NCBI RefSeq assembly: GCF_004345425.1
Contig: NZ_SLVP01000008.1
Location: 1-64,000 of the forward strand
Length of the DNA stretch: 64,000 nt
Reading direction: 5' to 3'
Source of the DNA: Paenibacillus sp. BK033
GTDB taxonomy: Bacteria; Bacillota; Bacilli; Paenibacillales; Paenibacillaceae
The notes beneath the pieces were generated by a model, which worked only from the letters and a program-made list of their open reading frames with translations, searched no databases and was not told the DNA's origin. The position numbers were made by a program, and so were the translations under genes. Shown here one piece after another: positions 16,281-24,290 of this stretch (position 1 is its first letter; each line of letters begins with the position of its first letter).

Positions 16281-16323
16281 AAAAAGGCCGGGAGGCCTCC
16301 TTAGCGGAGACTCCCGGCCTTTG
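16281..16323. terminator. Terminator of the Lgt-like / radical SAM operon
   Basis: AAAGGCCGGGA and TCCCGGCCTTT arms form an 11-bp stem with an inner GGAGGCCTCC-like section. It serves the plus-strand cassette and, read the other way, the converging MBL gene. Confidence 0.85.
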
Positions 16324-16324
16324 C

Positions 16325-17050
16325 CTATACCAAAGCGGCTAATTTATCTATACGCTTATTTATCCCGCCTCGCAGCAGGCCTCCGTGATAACAAACGACC
16401 GCTTCAATGTCATAAGCCTGCAATTTTTTCACGGACTGCAAAGCCTGCTCCATATCCACCGTCGAATACGGTGAAGACGGCAGCAGCTCGCCGTTATGAA
16501 TGACAAGCGCATCGCCTGCAATTAACGTTTTGCTTGCCTGATGATAAAGACTGACATGTCCCGGCGTATGGCCGGGCGTATGAATGACGGTTAAGCCGCC
16601 TCCAAACGGAAGGATCTCCCTCTCCGCCATCAAGCGGGTTACGATAGGCCGGGACGGCTGCCCGAGCACTCTTTTATACTGCTCGCTTAAGCTGCCGGGC
16701 CATGCCTCGAGCTCCGCCTCCAAACGGTCGGCAGGAAACTTCAGCAGCGGCGCTTCCCCGTCAATGACGGCTCTGTCCGCTTCATGGGCGTATACATCGA
16801 ATGGCCGTTTTTTACCCTCTTCCTCCAGGAAGGATGACAGACCGCCTATGTGGTCAATATCCTGGTGAGTAAGAATGACCGCTTTGAGCGGCAGTTTCGA
16901 AATCTCCTCTTGCACAGACACGAAGGCACGGATATCCTCCGCATTTCCGATCATGCCCGTGTCAATCAGCACCCAACTTTCTTCGTCAAGCAGGACGACG
17001 GGATGAATCGGCATCATGCGCCCGGCCAGCTTCATCTTTATCTCCAGCAT
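16325..17050 (-). CDS. MBL-fold metallohydrolase
   Basis: A 241-residue metallo-beta-lactamase-fold hydrolase. The metal motif reads THQDIDHIGG, with Asp in place of the second His of HxHxDH, a variant common in Bacillales. Downstream ligands are HTPGHTPGHVS and GDALVIH, with a final CYHGG. The family covers lactonases, glyoxalase II and phosphodiesterases, and the substrate is unknown. The ATG at 17050 has AAGGA six bases upstream; a GTG at 17089 in frame has no such site. It lies 40 bases after the IclR gene on the same strand and is probably in the same unit as IclR and SMP-30. Confidence 0.82.
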   Translation of the reverse strand: MLEIKMKLAGRMMPIHPVVLLDEESWVLIDTGMIGNAEDIRAFVSVQEEISKLPLKAVILTHQDIDHIGGLSSFLEEEGKKRPFDVYAHEADRAVIDGEAPLLKFPADRLEAELEAWPGSLSEQYKRVLGQPSRPIVTRLMAEREILPFGGGLTVIHTPGHTPGHVSLYHQASKTLIAGDALVIHNGELLPSSPYSTVDMEQALQSVKKLQAYDIEAVVCYHGGLLRGGINKRIDKLAALV

Positions 17051-17091
17051 GTCCATTCCTTGTGCTATACGCAGCCCAATCCCTCCCACGG

Positions 17092-17850
17092 TTATTCTAA
17101 AGAACTGACGTACGTATTCAGTTCTCTCGTGATTTCCTTAGCGGCATTGATAACTTTGCGCGTTAAGCTTCTCATTTCGCTTTTCGGCATGACGTCTAGG
17201 CGGTCCGCAACCGCGATGGAAGCAACTGCTTTGTCCTTGCAGAATACAGGCGAAGCCACGCATAACAAGCCGGGATAATACTCCTCGTAATCCGCGGCGA
17301 AGCCTTGCTGCTTGATCACCGCTAAATGGCGAAGAAACAAATCCGGGTCCGTGAAGGTATGCTTCGTTGCTTGCCCAGGTTCGCACGCCGTGAATAGCCT
17401 AAGCTGCTCGGAGCGGCTCAGCTGGGCCAATATCGCCTTGCCCGCAGCCGTTTGGCAGGCCGGTACCGGGCCTGTTATTTCGCGATCCGCCAATTGTCCG
17501 GTTTCCGCTTCATACGCCAGGCGAACCATTACGGCGGCTCCTTCAAGCGTGCCTGCGAATACGTCCTTTTTCGCTTGCTCACCCAGGCGGCAAAGGGCTT
17601 GCAGCTTGGACCATTTGATCGTCTCCCTGACGGACTGTCTCTCCTGAAACAACCGGGGGTGAAGCTCATACTCCTTGCCAAGCTTGATGACGTATTTCAT
17701 TTCTTCCAAGGTGTGCAGCAGACGGAATACCGTTGTTTTATTCACTGCGATTGCTTTGGAAATATCCGTCAGATTGAGACGGCGCCGCTCCCTCAGCAAA
17801 TCGACCATTTGCAGCCCCTTCTTCAAGCTCGAGACCTCGTAGCCCGGCAT
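17092..17850 (-). CDS. IclR-family transcriptional regulator
   Basis: A 252-residue DNA-binding protein with an N-terminal winged helix-turn-helix (about 8-65, LNLTDISKAIAVNKTTVFRLLHTLEE) and a C-terminal effector domain ending in MRSLTRKVINAAKEI. IclR regulators usually control nearby catabolic genes and respond to small organic acids or sugar derivatives. It lies between a sugar-lactonase-like gene (upstream, same strand) and an MBL hydrolase gene, which suggests control of sugar-acid metabolism. The start at 17850 has an AAGGGGGA site. Confidence 0.87.
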   Translation of the reverse strand: MPGYEVSSLKKGLQMVDLLRERRRLNLTDISKAIAVNKTTVFRLLHTLEEMKYVIKLGKEYELHPRLFQERQSVRETIKWSKLQALCRLGEQAKKDVFAGTLEGAAVMVRLAYEAETGQLADREITGPVPACQTAAGKAILAQLSRSEQLRLFTACEPGQATKHTFTDPDLFLRHLAVIKQQGFAADYEEYYPGLLCVASPVFCKDKAVASIAVADRLDVMPKSEMRSLTRKVINAAKEITRELNTYVSSLE

Positions 17851-17927
17851 GTTGTTCCCCCTTAATCAGCATAAAACAGCCCGTCCATCCCTTCAACGAA
17901 AGGTCCCTTTGTTTCAGTATGCGAAAA

Positions 17928-17966
17928 AACAAAACAAAAGGAGCAAGGCTCCCGCAAGCCCTGCCC
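17928..17966 (-). terminator. Probable terminator after the SMP-30 gene
   Basis: On the minus strand GCAGGGCT and AGCCTTGC arms (one mismatch) are followed by TCCTTTTGTTTTG. It separates the SMP-30 gene from IclR. Confidence 0.55.
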
Positions 17967-17972
17967 TTCGAG

Positions 17973-18848
17973 TTATCCTCTCGCCCGCTGCACGGGCAAT
18001 CCCTTAACGTCCAGCTTGGCGCGGAAAATGGCTCCCGCAAGAGGCTGTTTATTCAGCTGCTCCTCGTCATTGCCGATCCTGGCTGTCGTAATGTACAGCT
18101 CGTCCAAATCTTCGCCGCCAAATGCGCAGGAAGTAACATTCCGCACGGGGATCGGGATCGTGGCCAGCTTGTCGCCGGTTAAGGGGTTCCATCTCCCGAC
18201 CTGCCAGCCTCCCCAATGTCCAATCCACAGCATCCCTTCCGAATCGATGCTCATGCCATCCGGACTGCCATCCCCTTCCGGGAATCGGATCGCAATCCGC
18301 CGATTAGCGATATCTCCGCTGGCAGCATCGTAATCGAACGCGTATACGTTGTTCTCGAAGGTATCGATGTAGTACATCACCGTTCCGTCCGCTGTCCACG
18401 CCAGCCCGTTGGAGCATCCAATCCCGTCTAAACGCTTCGATAACTTGCCGTCCTCCAGCACGTAGAGATGCCCGTTCCGGTTCGTCGTGGAGCTCATGGT
18501 CCCTGCCCAGAACCGCCCTGCCGGGTCGCACTTGCCGTCATTCAGCCGGTTCGTCGCCGTCTCTTCCTCCGTGCGGGTCATCAAGGTAACGCTGCCCGTC
18601 TCAAGATTCAACCGGTAAAAGCCGTCCTCCAGAGCGATTAACCATGTGCCATCCTCTGCCGGAACCGCCGCGCCGATTTTTTTCTCCGCCTTGACCCGCA
18701 GCTTTCTTCCATCGCTTGGACGGTACCGTTGTAATTGACGTCCTTCTATGTCGACCCATAGCAGTTCTTGAAGCCGTTCATCCCATACCGGGCCTTCCCC
18801 CAGCTCATTCCGCTCTTCCAATAGGCATTCCGCCTCATATTTTTTCAT
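17973..18848 (-). CDS. SMP-30/gluconolactonase-family sugar lactonase
   Basis: A 291-residue six-bladed beta-propeller lactonase. SMP-30 proteins open sugar lactones using a divalent metal. Visible blocks are ELGEGPVWDERLQELLWVDIEG with the metal-binding Glu, NRLNDGKCDPAGRFWAGTM, and GSPDGMSIDSEGMLWIG with the catalytic Asp region. The start at 18848 follows GGAGGATAAC; a longer frame to 18956 lacks a ribosome site. It lies upstream of IclR on the same strand, and its loss or gain with IclR would mark a sugar-acid module. Confidence 0.87.
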   Translation of the reverse strand: MKKYEAECLLEERNELGEGPVWDERLQELLWVDIEGRQLQRYRPSDGRKLRVKAEKKIGAAVPAEDGTWLIALEDGFYRLNLETGSVTLMTRTEEETATNRLNDGKCDPAGRFWAGTMSSTTNRNGHLYVLEDGKLSKRLDGIGCSNGLAWTADGTVMYYIDTFENNVYAFDYDAASGDIANRRIAIRFPEGDGSPDGMSIDSEGMLWIGHWGGWQVGRWNPLTGDKLATIPIPVRNVTSCAFGGEDLDELYITTARIGNDEEQLNKQPLAGAIFRAKLDVKGLPVQRARG

Positions 18849-18979
18849 TGTTATCCTCCGCCCGTATCTAAGAATGACTTCACAATTCCGATATAAACAG
18901 TATGAACCCGGATGATGGGGTTTTGCAATTGATTGTCTGAACGGCAAGGATTGCATTCTTAGGGAAAGGAATGATAGTG

Positions 18980-19957
18980 ATGAAAAAGAAAATCGCAGGC
19001 ATTGCTTTAGTTATACTTCTCTGCTCCTACGCTTCATTAAGCTTTGCCAACAGCAAGACTTCCGCCGATTTCACGGACTTGAAGGACCTGGACGCGGCAA
19101 CCAAAGCCAAGTTTGATGCCATGATCAGCGCGGGAATCTTCGACGGCGTCTCCGACACCACTTTTGGATTGAAGGAGGAAATGAACCGGGCCCAGTTCGC
19201 GAAGGTGGCCTCGCTTATTATGGGGCTCAAAACGGATGATTCGCTGAAGACGTCCAGCTTCAAGGATGTGAAGGCCGATGATGCCGCTAACGGATACGCC
19301 CTTCCATACATTGAAGCGCTGAAAGCAGCGGGCGTTACGGAGGGCTATGGAGCCGGCATTTACGACCCTGCAGGCAAAGTGACCAAGGAGCAGCTGGCAA
19401 CCTTCCTGGTCAGAGTCCTTGGCAAAAACGATGACGCCAAAACAAAAACAGGGGCGGATACGACCGTATCCGATTGGGCGCAAGGCTACGTCGCGCTGGC
19501 TCTCGAATTAAAAATACTGAATAACGGCGCGGACGGAAAGTTTGGCGGACAAACCAACGCTACGCGCGACCTGCTTCTGACAGGGGCGTATGAGGCGAAG
19601 CAGCAATACGTGCCGCCGGCTACGCCAACGCCAACTCCGACACCAACGCCAACTCCGGTGCAGACGTCGACGCCTACGCCTACGCCTACACCATCTCCTA
19701 GCAACGAAACCGGTGGCGACACTGGCGGCGATACCGGCGGCGATACCGGTGGCGACACTGGCGGTGATACCGGCGGCGACACTGGCGACACCGGCGGTGA
19801 TACCGGCGGTGATACCGGCGGTGATACCGGCGGTGATACCGGCGGTGATACCGGTGGCGATACTGGCGGTGATACCGGCGGCGACATCCCATCTGGCGGT
19901 GGCGGAGGCTTCCCTAACTGTGACCCCTATGATTCTATGTGCATACCAATGCCATAA
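18980..19957 (+). CDS. Secreted S-layer-homology protein with GGDT tandem repeats
   Basis: A 325-residue exported protein. It has a signal peptide (about 1-24, ending near SFAN), three SLH domains (about 30-75, 90-145, 150-190) that anchor to pyruvylated wall polymer, a Thr-Pro linker, and about fourteen GGDT repeats, then a short Gly-rich end with two Cys (NCDPYDSMC). The ATG at 18980 has AAAGGA nine bases before; an ATG three codons earlier is too close to that site. It is monocistronic with a terminator. It probably decorates the cell wall, and the repeat tail may bind cations through its Asp residues. Confidence 0.82.
   Translation: MKKKIAGIALVILLCSYASLSFANSKTSADFTDLKDLDAATKAKFDAMISAGIFDGVSDTTFGLKEEMNRAQFAKVASLIMGLKTDDSLKTSSFKDVKADDAANGYALPYIEALKAAGVTEGYGAGIYDPAGKVTKEQLATFLVRVLGKNDDAKTKTGADTTVSDWAQGYVALALELKILNNGADGKFGGQTNATRDLLLTGAYEAKQQYVPPATPTPTPTPTPTPVQTSTPTPTPTPSPSNETGGDTGGDTGGDTGGDTGGDTGGDTGDTGGDTGGDTGGDTGGDTGGDTGGDTGGDTGGDIPSGGGGGFPNCDPYDSMCIPMP
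19710..19890 (+). repeat. In-frame 12-bp tandem repeats coding GGDT
   Basis: About fourteen copies of a 12-bp unit of the GGCGATACCGGC kind, with third-base differences, interrupted once by a 9-bp unit coding GDT. All changes keep the reading frame, so copy-number change would alter protein length without a frameshift. On the opposite strand the same DNA gives a Ser-Pro-Val reading frame that is a by-product of the repeat. Confidence 0.9.
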
Positions 19958-19962
19958 CGATC

Positions 19963-19991
19963 AAGGTGCGGGAGCTTCTCCCGCACCTTTT
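19963..19991 (+). terminator. Terminator of the SLH gene
   Basis: AAGGTGCGGG and CCCGCACCTT arms enclose an AGCTTCT loop, followed by T4. It lies five bases after the SLH stop. Confidence 0.85.
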
Positions 19992-19993
19992 CT

Positions 19994-20362
19994 CTATTCC
20001 CGATAAAACGATAGAACCCAGCACACACCGTTCCGGTCCGTTACGATAGCAAGTAAACCGTTAAACGGAGCTTCATACATTTCCGTCTGCACGATTCCGT
20101 TCACTGCCAATTCTCCATAGATCCGTCGGAAAGCCGCCTCGGTATCGATTTTCAAAAACACTCTAACATAGTCGCCTTTCGTCATAGGCTTCGCCGCAGC
20201 TGTATCCGCAAATTTCAGAGTAGTCCCCTCCACATGCAGATCCGCATTAAGAACGGTATCGCCCTGTTTACGCAATACCACAACCTCACCGCCAAATACG
20301 CTCTGATAAAATTTGATTTCCTCCTTGCAGTTCTCCACTACGATAAACGGCTGTGCAAGCAT
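19994..20362 (-). CDS. VOC-fold (PhnB/glyoxalase-like) protein
   Basis: A 122-residue protein of the vicinal oxygen chelate superfamily, PhnB-like subgroup: IVVENCKEEIKFYQSVFGGE at the start, LHVEGTTLKFAD in the middle, and the closing block VTDRNGVCWVLSF. Members are dimeric metal-binding enzymes or resistance proteins, and PhnB-like ones are mostly of unknown role. It is 21 bases downstream of the MarR gene on the same strand, which suggests co-transcription and control by MarR. The start has a GAGGATG site. Confidence 0.82.
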   Translation of the reverse strand: MLAQPFIVVENCKEEIKFYQSVFGGEVVVLRKQGDTVLNADLHVEGTTLKFADTAAAKPMTKGDYVRVFLKIDTEAAFRRIYGELAVNGIVQTEMYEAPFNGLLAIVTDRNGVCWVLSFYRE

Positions 20363-20383
20363 GGCTATTCATCCTCCCCAATT

Positions 20384-20818
20384 CTAATTGACATGATCGG
20401 TCAAATTGTAAAGCACGTTCTTCAACAGCGTTAACAATATGTCGTACTCCTCTTCGCTGATTCCTCTCCTGGTTTTGCTCTTTACCCGATTTAAAGCCTC
20501 CTGGACTTGAGGGACTACTTCTTGACCCTCTTTCGTCAAGTAAAGCAAATGGTAACGGTTATCCGAAGGATCCGGCTCTCTTCGCACATAACCTTCAGCC
20601 TCTAGCTTGGCGATCGCTTTTGCTGTTGTGGTCTTATCAATAAAAAGCTTTTCACTTAATCCCTTCTGCGTAGCCGGCTGCGTGTTTGCTATTGCCATCA
20701 GAAAAATATACTGTCCGCTCCCGATCCGGTATGGCGCTAGTTCAGCCGAGATCAGCACTTGCATATGACGGTAAATCGCCGAAATATACTGGCCGTGAGA
20801 TTCGGATTGTCCGCTCAA
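20384..20818 (-). CDS. MarR-family transcriptional regulator
   Basis: A 144-residue winged helix-turn-helix regulator: KGLSEKLFIDKTTTAKAIAKLEAEGYVRREPDPSDNRYHLLYLT covers recognition helix and wing (about 55-100). The start is a TTG at 20818 with GGGAGG eight bases upstream. Its promoter carries two identical 19-bp repeats around the -35 and the start region, so autorepression is likely. The VOC gene downstream is the probable partner target. Confidence 0.87.
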   Translation of the reverse strand: MSGQSESHGQYISAIYRHMQVLISAELAPYRIGSGQYIFLMAIANTQPATQKGLSEKLFIDKTTTAKAIAKLEAEGYVRREPDPSDNRYHLLYLTKEGQEVVPQVQEALNRVKSKTRRGISEEEYDILLTLLKNVLYNLTDHVN

Positions 20819-20840
20819 TGGAGTATCCTCCCTTCATAAA

Positions 20841-20896
20841 TAGAATGTTATTGCAACTAATTGAATCATACATTAATTAGAATGTTATTGCAACTA
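20841..20896 (-). promoter_or_regulatory. MarR promoter with two 19-bp direct repeats
   Basis: On the minus strand a -35 TTGCAA (20893-20888) and a -10 TATGAT (20870-20865) are separated by 17 bases. The 19-bp sequence TAGAATGTTATTGCAACTA (plus-strand reading) occurs exactly at 20841-20859 and 20878-20896. One copy covers the -35 and the other covers the predicted start site. This layout fits repressor binding by the MarR protein encoded just downstream. Confidence 0.7.
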
Positions 20897-20911
20897 TTTT
20901 AAATAATATAT

Positions 20912-21090
20912 CCGGAAAAGAGGCCACTAAAGCCTCGTTCGTCTGCTGCGAAACACCGTATATAGGTCAAGCACAAATAACAATGCTGCCCATGAATAAG
21001 ATTAAATTTCTCCTGTCGTTACGCCTACGACCGGGAGATTTTGCGCAAGAAAATTCATAATAAGAACAATGGCTAGACCGAATAAACTTC
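20912..21090 (-). pseudogene. Decayed remnant of a TspO/MBR-family (tryptophan-rich sensory) gene
   Basis: In the 426-base gap between the MarR and TetR genes the minus strand reads GLAIVLIMNFLAQNLPVVG, then VTTGEI and a stop. After a deletion and frame change comes WALLFVLDLYTVF-like sequence, and in another frame QQTNEALVASFP. These pieces follow the order of the first 90 residues of larger TspO-type proteins (NALANxLPINGxTTGEI, SIWGLIY, QxNEAL). Stops and frame changes show that it is dead. Assignment is by motif memory only. The rest of the gap (21091-21160) shows nothing else. Confidence 0.45.
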
Positions 21091-21165
21091 ATGCCAAATC
21101 ACATGCTTCGCCAAGAATATATACAAACATATTATTGGACATCCTGGTGCCTTCGCCTTATTTCA

Positions 21166-21204
21166 AGAACGGTCAGTAAAAAATAATTCTTTACCGATCG
21201 TTCT
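21166..21204. promoter_or_regulatory. Inverted-repeat operator upstream of the TetR gene
   Basis: AGAACGGTCAGTAAA and TTTACCGATCGTTCT form an imperfect inverted repeat around an AATAATTC spacer. The right arm CCGATCGTTCTCAA is nearly repeated before the SDR gene at 21838-21853 (GAACGATCATTCTCAA). Shared sites before regulator and target suggest that TetR controls both. Confidence 0.55.
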
Positions 21205-21244
21205 CAATATGGTAAGCTGTGTTCAGAAAGGAGGCAGTGAACAC

Positions 21245-21820
21245 TTGGCCAGAAGCAAAGAATTTGATGTAGATGCCGTCCTGCTGAAGGCAATGAAGCT
21301 GTTCTGGTCGCAAGGCTACGAGAAAACCTCCATGCAGGATCTTGTCGAGCATATGGGCATTCACAGAAGAAGCATTTATGATACGTTTGGCGATAAACAT
21401 GCCTTATATTTAATGGCCTTAAAGCGCTACGGCGACACCGTCTGGAGTTCCATCGAGCAAAAGGCGCAGTCCTCCCTGTCTGCGAAAGCTGCGATTCGTT
21501 CCGTAATGGAAGCCGTTATCGAGCAGAATGAGGAACGGCCAAAAGGCTGCCTCATGGTCAACACCGCTGTGGAGCTTGCGCTGCATGATCCCGAGCTTAA
21601 AGGATATGTTAACGAGAGCTGGTCCGGCACGGAAGAGCTTTTTCGCAAGCTGATTTTGAAAGGCCAGCAAACCGGGGAGCTGTCAGCCTCGCTTGACGCG
21701 GACACTATAGCCCCTTACCTAAACAACGCGCTCATCGGGTTGCGGGTAATGGTGAAGACGCAAAACCATACAGAGAAACTAAAACAGGTTATTGGGACAA
21801 CCATGTCGATTCTAGACTAA
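21245..21820 (+). CDS. TetR/AcrR-family repressor
   Basis: A 191-residue regulator with the N-terminal TetR helix-turn-helix (about 8-55: ALYLMALKRYG follows TSMQDLVEHMGIHRRSIYDTFGDKH) and a C-terminal ligand domain with the EQNEERPKGCLMVNTAVEL stretch typical of the YxaF/AcrR-like subgroup. The likely start is TTG at 21245 behind AAAGGAGG; an upstream frame from 21209 has no ribosome site. It sits 68 bases before an SDR gene that carries the same operator motif, so it probably represses itself and the SDR gene. Confidence 0.85.
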   Translation: MARSKEFDVDAVLLKAMKLFWSQGYEKTSMQDLVEHMGIHRRSIYDTFGDKHALYLMALKRYGDTVWSSIEQKAQSSLSAKAAIRSVMEAVIEQNEERPKGCLMVNTAVELALHDPELKGYVNESWSGTEELFRKLILKGQQTGELSASLDADTIAPYLNNALIGLRVMVKTQNHTEKLKQVIGTTMSILD

Positions 21821-21837
21821 TTTTTTTGAATATTTTA

Positions 21838-21853
21838 GAACGATCATTCTCAA
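21838..21853. promoter_or_regulatory. TetR-type operator before the SDR gene
   Basis: GAACGATCATTCTCAA matches the right arm of the operator at 21190-21206 with one base change in the core. It lies 36 bases before the SDR start. The core GAACGATC-type dyad is common for TetR-family repressors. Confidence 0.5.
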
Positions 21854-21888
21854 AATAAGAAATAAAATAATAAGGAGTTGTGATTACA

Positions 21889-22662
21889 ATGACAAGACTA
21901 AACGGTAAAGTAGCTTTAATTACAGGCGGCAACAGCGGTATCGGGCTCGCTACGGCGAAACGGTTTGTTCAGGAAGGCGCAAAGGTCGTTATCACGGGAC
22001 GCAATCAGGAATCGTTAACGGCGGCGATCAATGAGCTTGGCGAGGAAAACGCAGTCGCCGTACAGGCAGAAGCAGCGGATCCGGCCGGCTCGGAAAAAGC
22101 GGTTGCGGCAGCTATCGAACGCTTCGGCAAGCTGGACATCGTCTTCGCGAATGCGGGCATTTCCGGCGGCACGCCGCTTGGCGATACGAAGCTGGAAGAC
22201 TTCGAACAGATTCTGAGGGTAAACGTGACCGGCGTCTTCTTTACGGTGCAGGCGGCCGTACCGCATTTGCAAGCAGGCGCCTCCATCATTCTCGTCGGCT
22301 CGGTGCTTGCCACAACGGGCGCAGCAACGCGGGCGGCTTACGCGGCTAGCAAAGGCGCCGTCGCCAGCATGGCCAGAGTATTCGCTTCCGAGTTGTCTCC
22401 GCGCGGCATTCGCGTCAACACGGTTGTGCCGGGAGCTACGAAAACTCCGATCTGGAAAGCCTCCGAGCCGGAGCAGATGGCGAAGCTGGAAGCCGGTCTC
22501 TCCCGCACCATTCCGCTTAACCGTCTCGGCGAGCCGGACGAGATTGCCAATGCCGTGCTCTTCCTCGCCTCGGATGAGTCCTCCTTCGTCCAAGCTGCCC
22601 AGCTTCAAGTGGATGGCGGTGCCGACGGAGCTCCATTAGGCGCTCCTATCTACCTTCAATAA
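21889..22662 (+). CDS. SDR oxidoreductase, target of the adjacent TetR
   Basis: A 257-residue classical SDR. NAD(P) motif TGGNSGIG is at 12-19, ANAG at 87-90, and the catalytic Ser138, Tyr151 and Lys155 are present (YAASK). The ending VDGGADGAPLGAPIYLQ is longer than in FabG. The ATG at 21889 follows AAGGAG; a GTG three codons earlier is less well placed. It is co-oriented with the TetR gene and has its own operator and terminator. Such TetR-SDR pairs usually deal with reactive carbonyls, but the substrate is unknown. Confidence 0.88.
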   Translation: MTRLNGKVALITGGNSGIGLATAKRFVQEGAKVVITGRNQESLTAAINELGEENAVAVQAEAADPAGSEKAVAAAIERFGKLDIVFANAGISGGTPLGDTKLEDFEQILRVNVTGVFFTVQAAVPHLQAGASIILVGSVLATTGAATRAAYAASKGAVASMARVFASELSPRGIRVNTVVPGATKTPIWKASEPEQMAKLEAGLSRTIPLNRLGEPDEIANAVLFLASDESSFVQAAQLQVDGGADGAPLGAPIYLQ

Positions 22663-22673
22663 CAGTCTTGCCC

Positions 22674-22717
22674 AAAAAGCCGTTTCCGATGAAGGCCTTC
22701 CCGGAAACGGCTTTTTT
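22674..22717. terminator. Bidirectional terminator between SDR and LysR genes
   Basis: AAAAGCCGTTTCC and GGAAACGGCTTTT arms give a 13-bp stem with an internal GAAGGCCTTC pair, ending in T6. It serves both converging genes. Confidence 0.88.
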
Positions 22718-22719
22718 AT

Positions 22720-23580
22720 TTAAGTCAAGCCCGTACGGACCCAATCGATAAAAGCTGCCGCAGCCGGACGAAGCTGCTTGCCCTTCAAATAAATAAACCC
22801 CTGATGAACGGGCTTTGGCACGGGAAAATCCAATACGGTCAGCTTCCCAGTCCGCAGCTCCTCCTCTACATTCGCCTTCGGCAATAACGATATCCCGAAA
22901 CCCGACTGAACCATACGCTTAATCAATTCCACGCTCGGGAAGCTTCTGCGGTCATGCAGCGTGTACCCCGCTTCACGGAGGGACGACTCGCCAAGCTCGT
23001 GATACAAGCAGGCATTCCCATAGCTGATATACACCTGCTTAGCGCCTGCCTTGCCTTCCGTAGGCCCTACCCACACTAACTCTTCAACGGCCAGCGGGAC
23101 AAATTCGAGACCGTCATGCCCCGGGTCTCGGGGGACGATTCCCAGATCATCCTTCTGATCGAGAACCCTGCCGCACATATCCTCCATAAAGCCCGTCGAG
23201 AGCTGCAGATCGACCTCCCGGTAATGTTCGGCGTAAGAAGCAAGCAGCTCGGGCAGTCTTGTCACGCAATACGCCTCCAAAGCACGGACCCTCAGCACCC
23301 CTCGCGGCTGCTCCGTGCGAAGCAAATCCTCCTCCAACGCCTCGCTTAAAGCAGCAAATTGTCTTGCAAACCGGGCCAGCGCGGCCCCGGCTTCCGTTGG
23401 CTCCACGCCTCTCGGCAGACGGTCGAACAGCTTCTTGCCGCTTGCCTTTTCCAGCTGCGCGATATGAGTCGTCACGGTAGACTGCACATAGCCCAGTTTA
23501 TCCGCGGCCCGGCTGAAATTCTTTTCGTCCATCACCGTCAAGAAAGTACGCAGCGATCTTCCGTCCCATTGATCCAGCAC
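22720..23580 (-). CDS. LysR-type transcriptional regulator
   Basis: A 286-residue LysR protein with the N-terminal helix-turn-helix (LRTFLTVMDEKNFSRAADKLGYVQSTVTTHIAQLE, about 10-45) and a periplasmic-binding-like effector domain from about 92. The start at 23580 is GTG after AAGGCGGG. It is divergent from the HPP membrane protein gene, the usual LysR arrangement, so it probably regulates that gene. The effector is unknown. Confidence 0.86.
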   Translation of the reverse strand: MLDQWDGRSLRTFLTVMDEKNFSRAADKLGYVQSTVTTHIAQLEKASGKKLFDRLPRGVEPTEAGAALARFARQFAALSEALEEDLLRTEQPRGVLRVRALEAYCVTRLPELLASYAEHYREVDLQLSTGFMEDMCGRVLDQKDDLGIVPRDPGHDGLEFVPLAVEELVWVGPTEGKAGAKQVYISYGNACLYHELGESSLREAGYTLHDRRSFPSVELIKRMVQSGFGISLLPKANVEEELRTGKLTVLDFPVPKPVHQGFIYLKGKQLRPAAAAFIDWVRTGLT

Positions 23581-23703
23581 GCGATATCCCGCCTTCCAAG
23601 ATATTTTATTTCGAAATGATTATTATCGTATATATTCATTTTTCAAATGGTTAAGCACATGATACCATCGAAGCATTCAATCGTAAAGGAGAACCGATGC
23701 TTC

Positions 23704-24183
23704 ATGATTAACCGTATAATCCGCTTCTTATGGCCGGCTATTGGCGCTTTCGCCGCCGTCCTCATCTTATTCCTGTTTGAAAATACGACCGGGCTTGCGC
23801 TGTTAATGGCCCCGTTTGGCGCCTCCTGCGTTATCGTATTCGCCCTTCCGGACAGTCCGCTGGCAAAACCCCGCAATGTGATCGGAGGCCATGTTATCAG
23901 CACGTTTACCGGGCTGGCATTCCTGCATGCATTCGGCCAGCATGCCTGGACCTTGGCTGCTGCGGTTGCGCTGTCGATTGTGCTCATGCAAGTAACGAAA
24001 ACCATTCATCCTCCGGCCGGCGCGGACCCCCTGGTCGTCATTCTGGCCGGAGCAGGCTGGTCCTTCCTCCTTACGCCCGTACTCGCCGGAGCTTTGCTTC
24101 TCGTCGGATTAAGCGCCGCATACCGTTTTGTTCTTCAATCCTCTCAAATTCAGCAGACCAAAGCGAGCGCAGATTCCAAATAA
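23704..24183 (+). CDS. HPP-family membrane protein
   Basis: A 159-residue integral membrane protein with four helices and the name-giving HPP motif (TKTIHPPAGADPLV). Plant and cyanobacterial HPP proteins move nitrite; bacterial members are mostly untested. Short conserved loops PFGASCVIVFALPDSPLAKPRNVIGGH precede the motif. The ATG at 23704 lies 12 bases after AAAGGAG, which is long, while upstream in-frame starts have no ribosome site. It is divergent from the LysR gene, which may sense the transported ion. Confidence 0.78.
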   Translation: MINRIIRFLWPAIGAFAAVLILFLFENTTGLALLMAPFGASCVIVFALPDSPLAKPRNVIGGHVISTFTGLAFLHAFGQHAWTLAAAVALSIVLMQVTKTIHPPAGADPLVVILAGAGWSFLLTPVLAGALLLVGLSAAYRFVLQSSQIQQTKASADSK

Positions 24184-24290
24184 TGGGTGAAACCTCTTTT
24201 GCGGCAATCGCGTAAAACAGGTAAAGCCTGATTCACGCATAAGCTTCGTAATGGCAGAGCAGAATCTATTCGCAAAGGAGGGCGTCAACC

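Noticed and set aside
19486-19887. Minus-strand frame rich in Ser-Pro-Val repeats
   Set aside because: It is the complement of the GGDT-coding tandem repeats; no ribosome site or promoter.
19710-19890. Repeats that might suggest a CRISPR array
   Set aside because: The unit is 12 bp without unique spacers and lies inside a coding frame.
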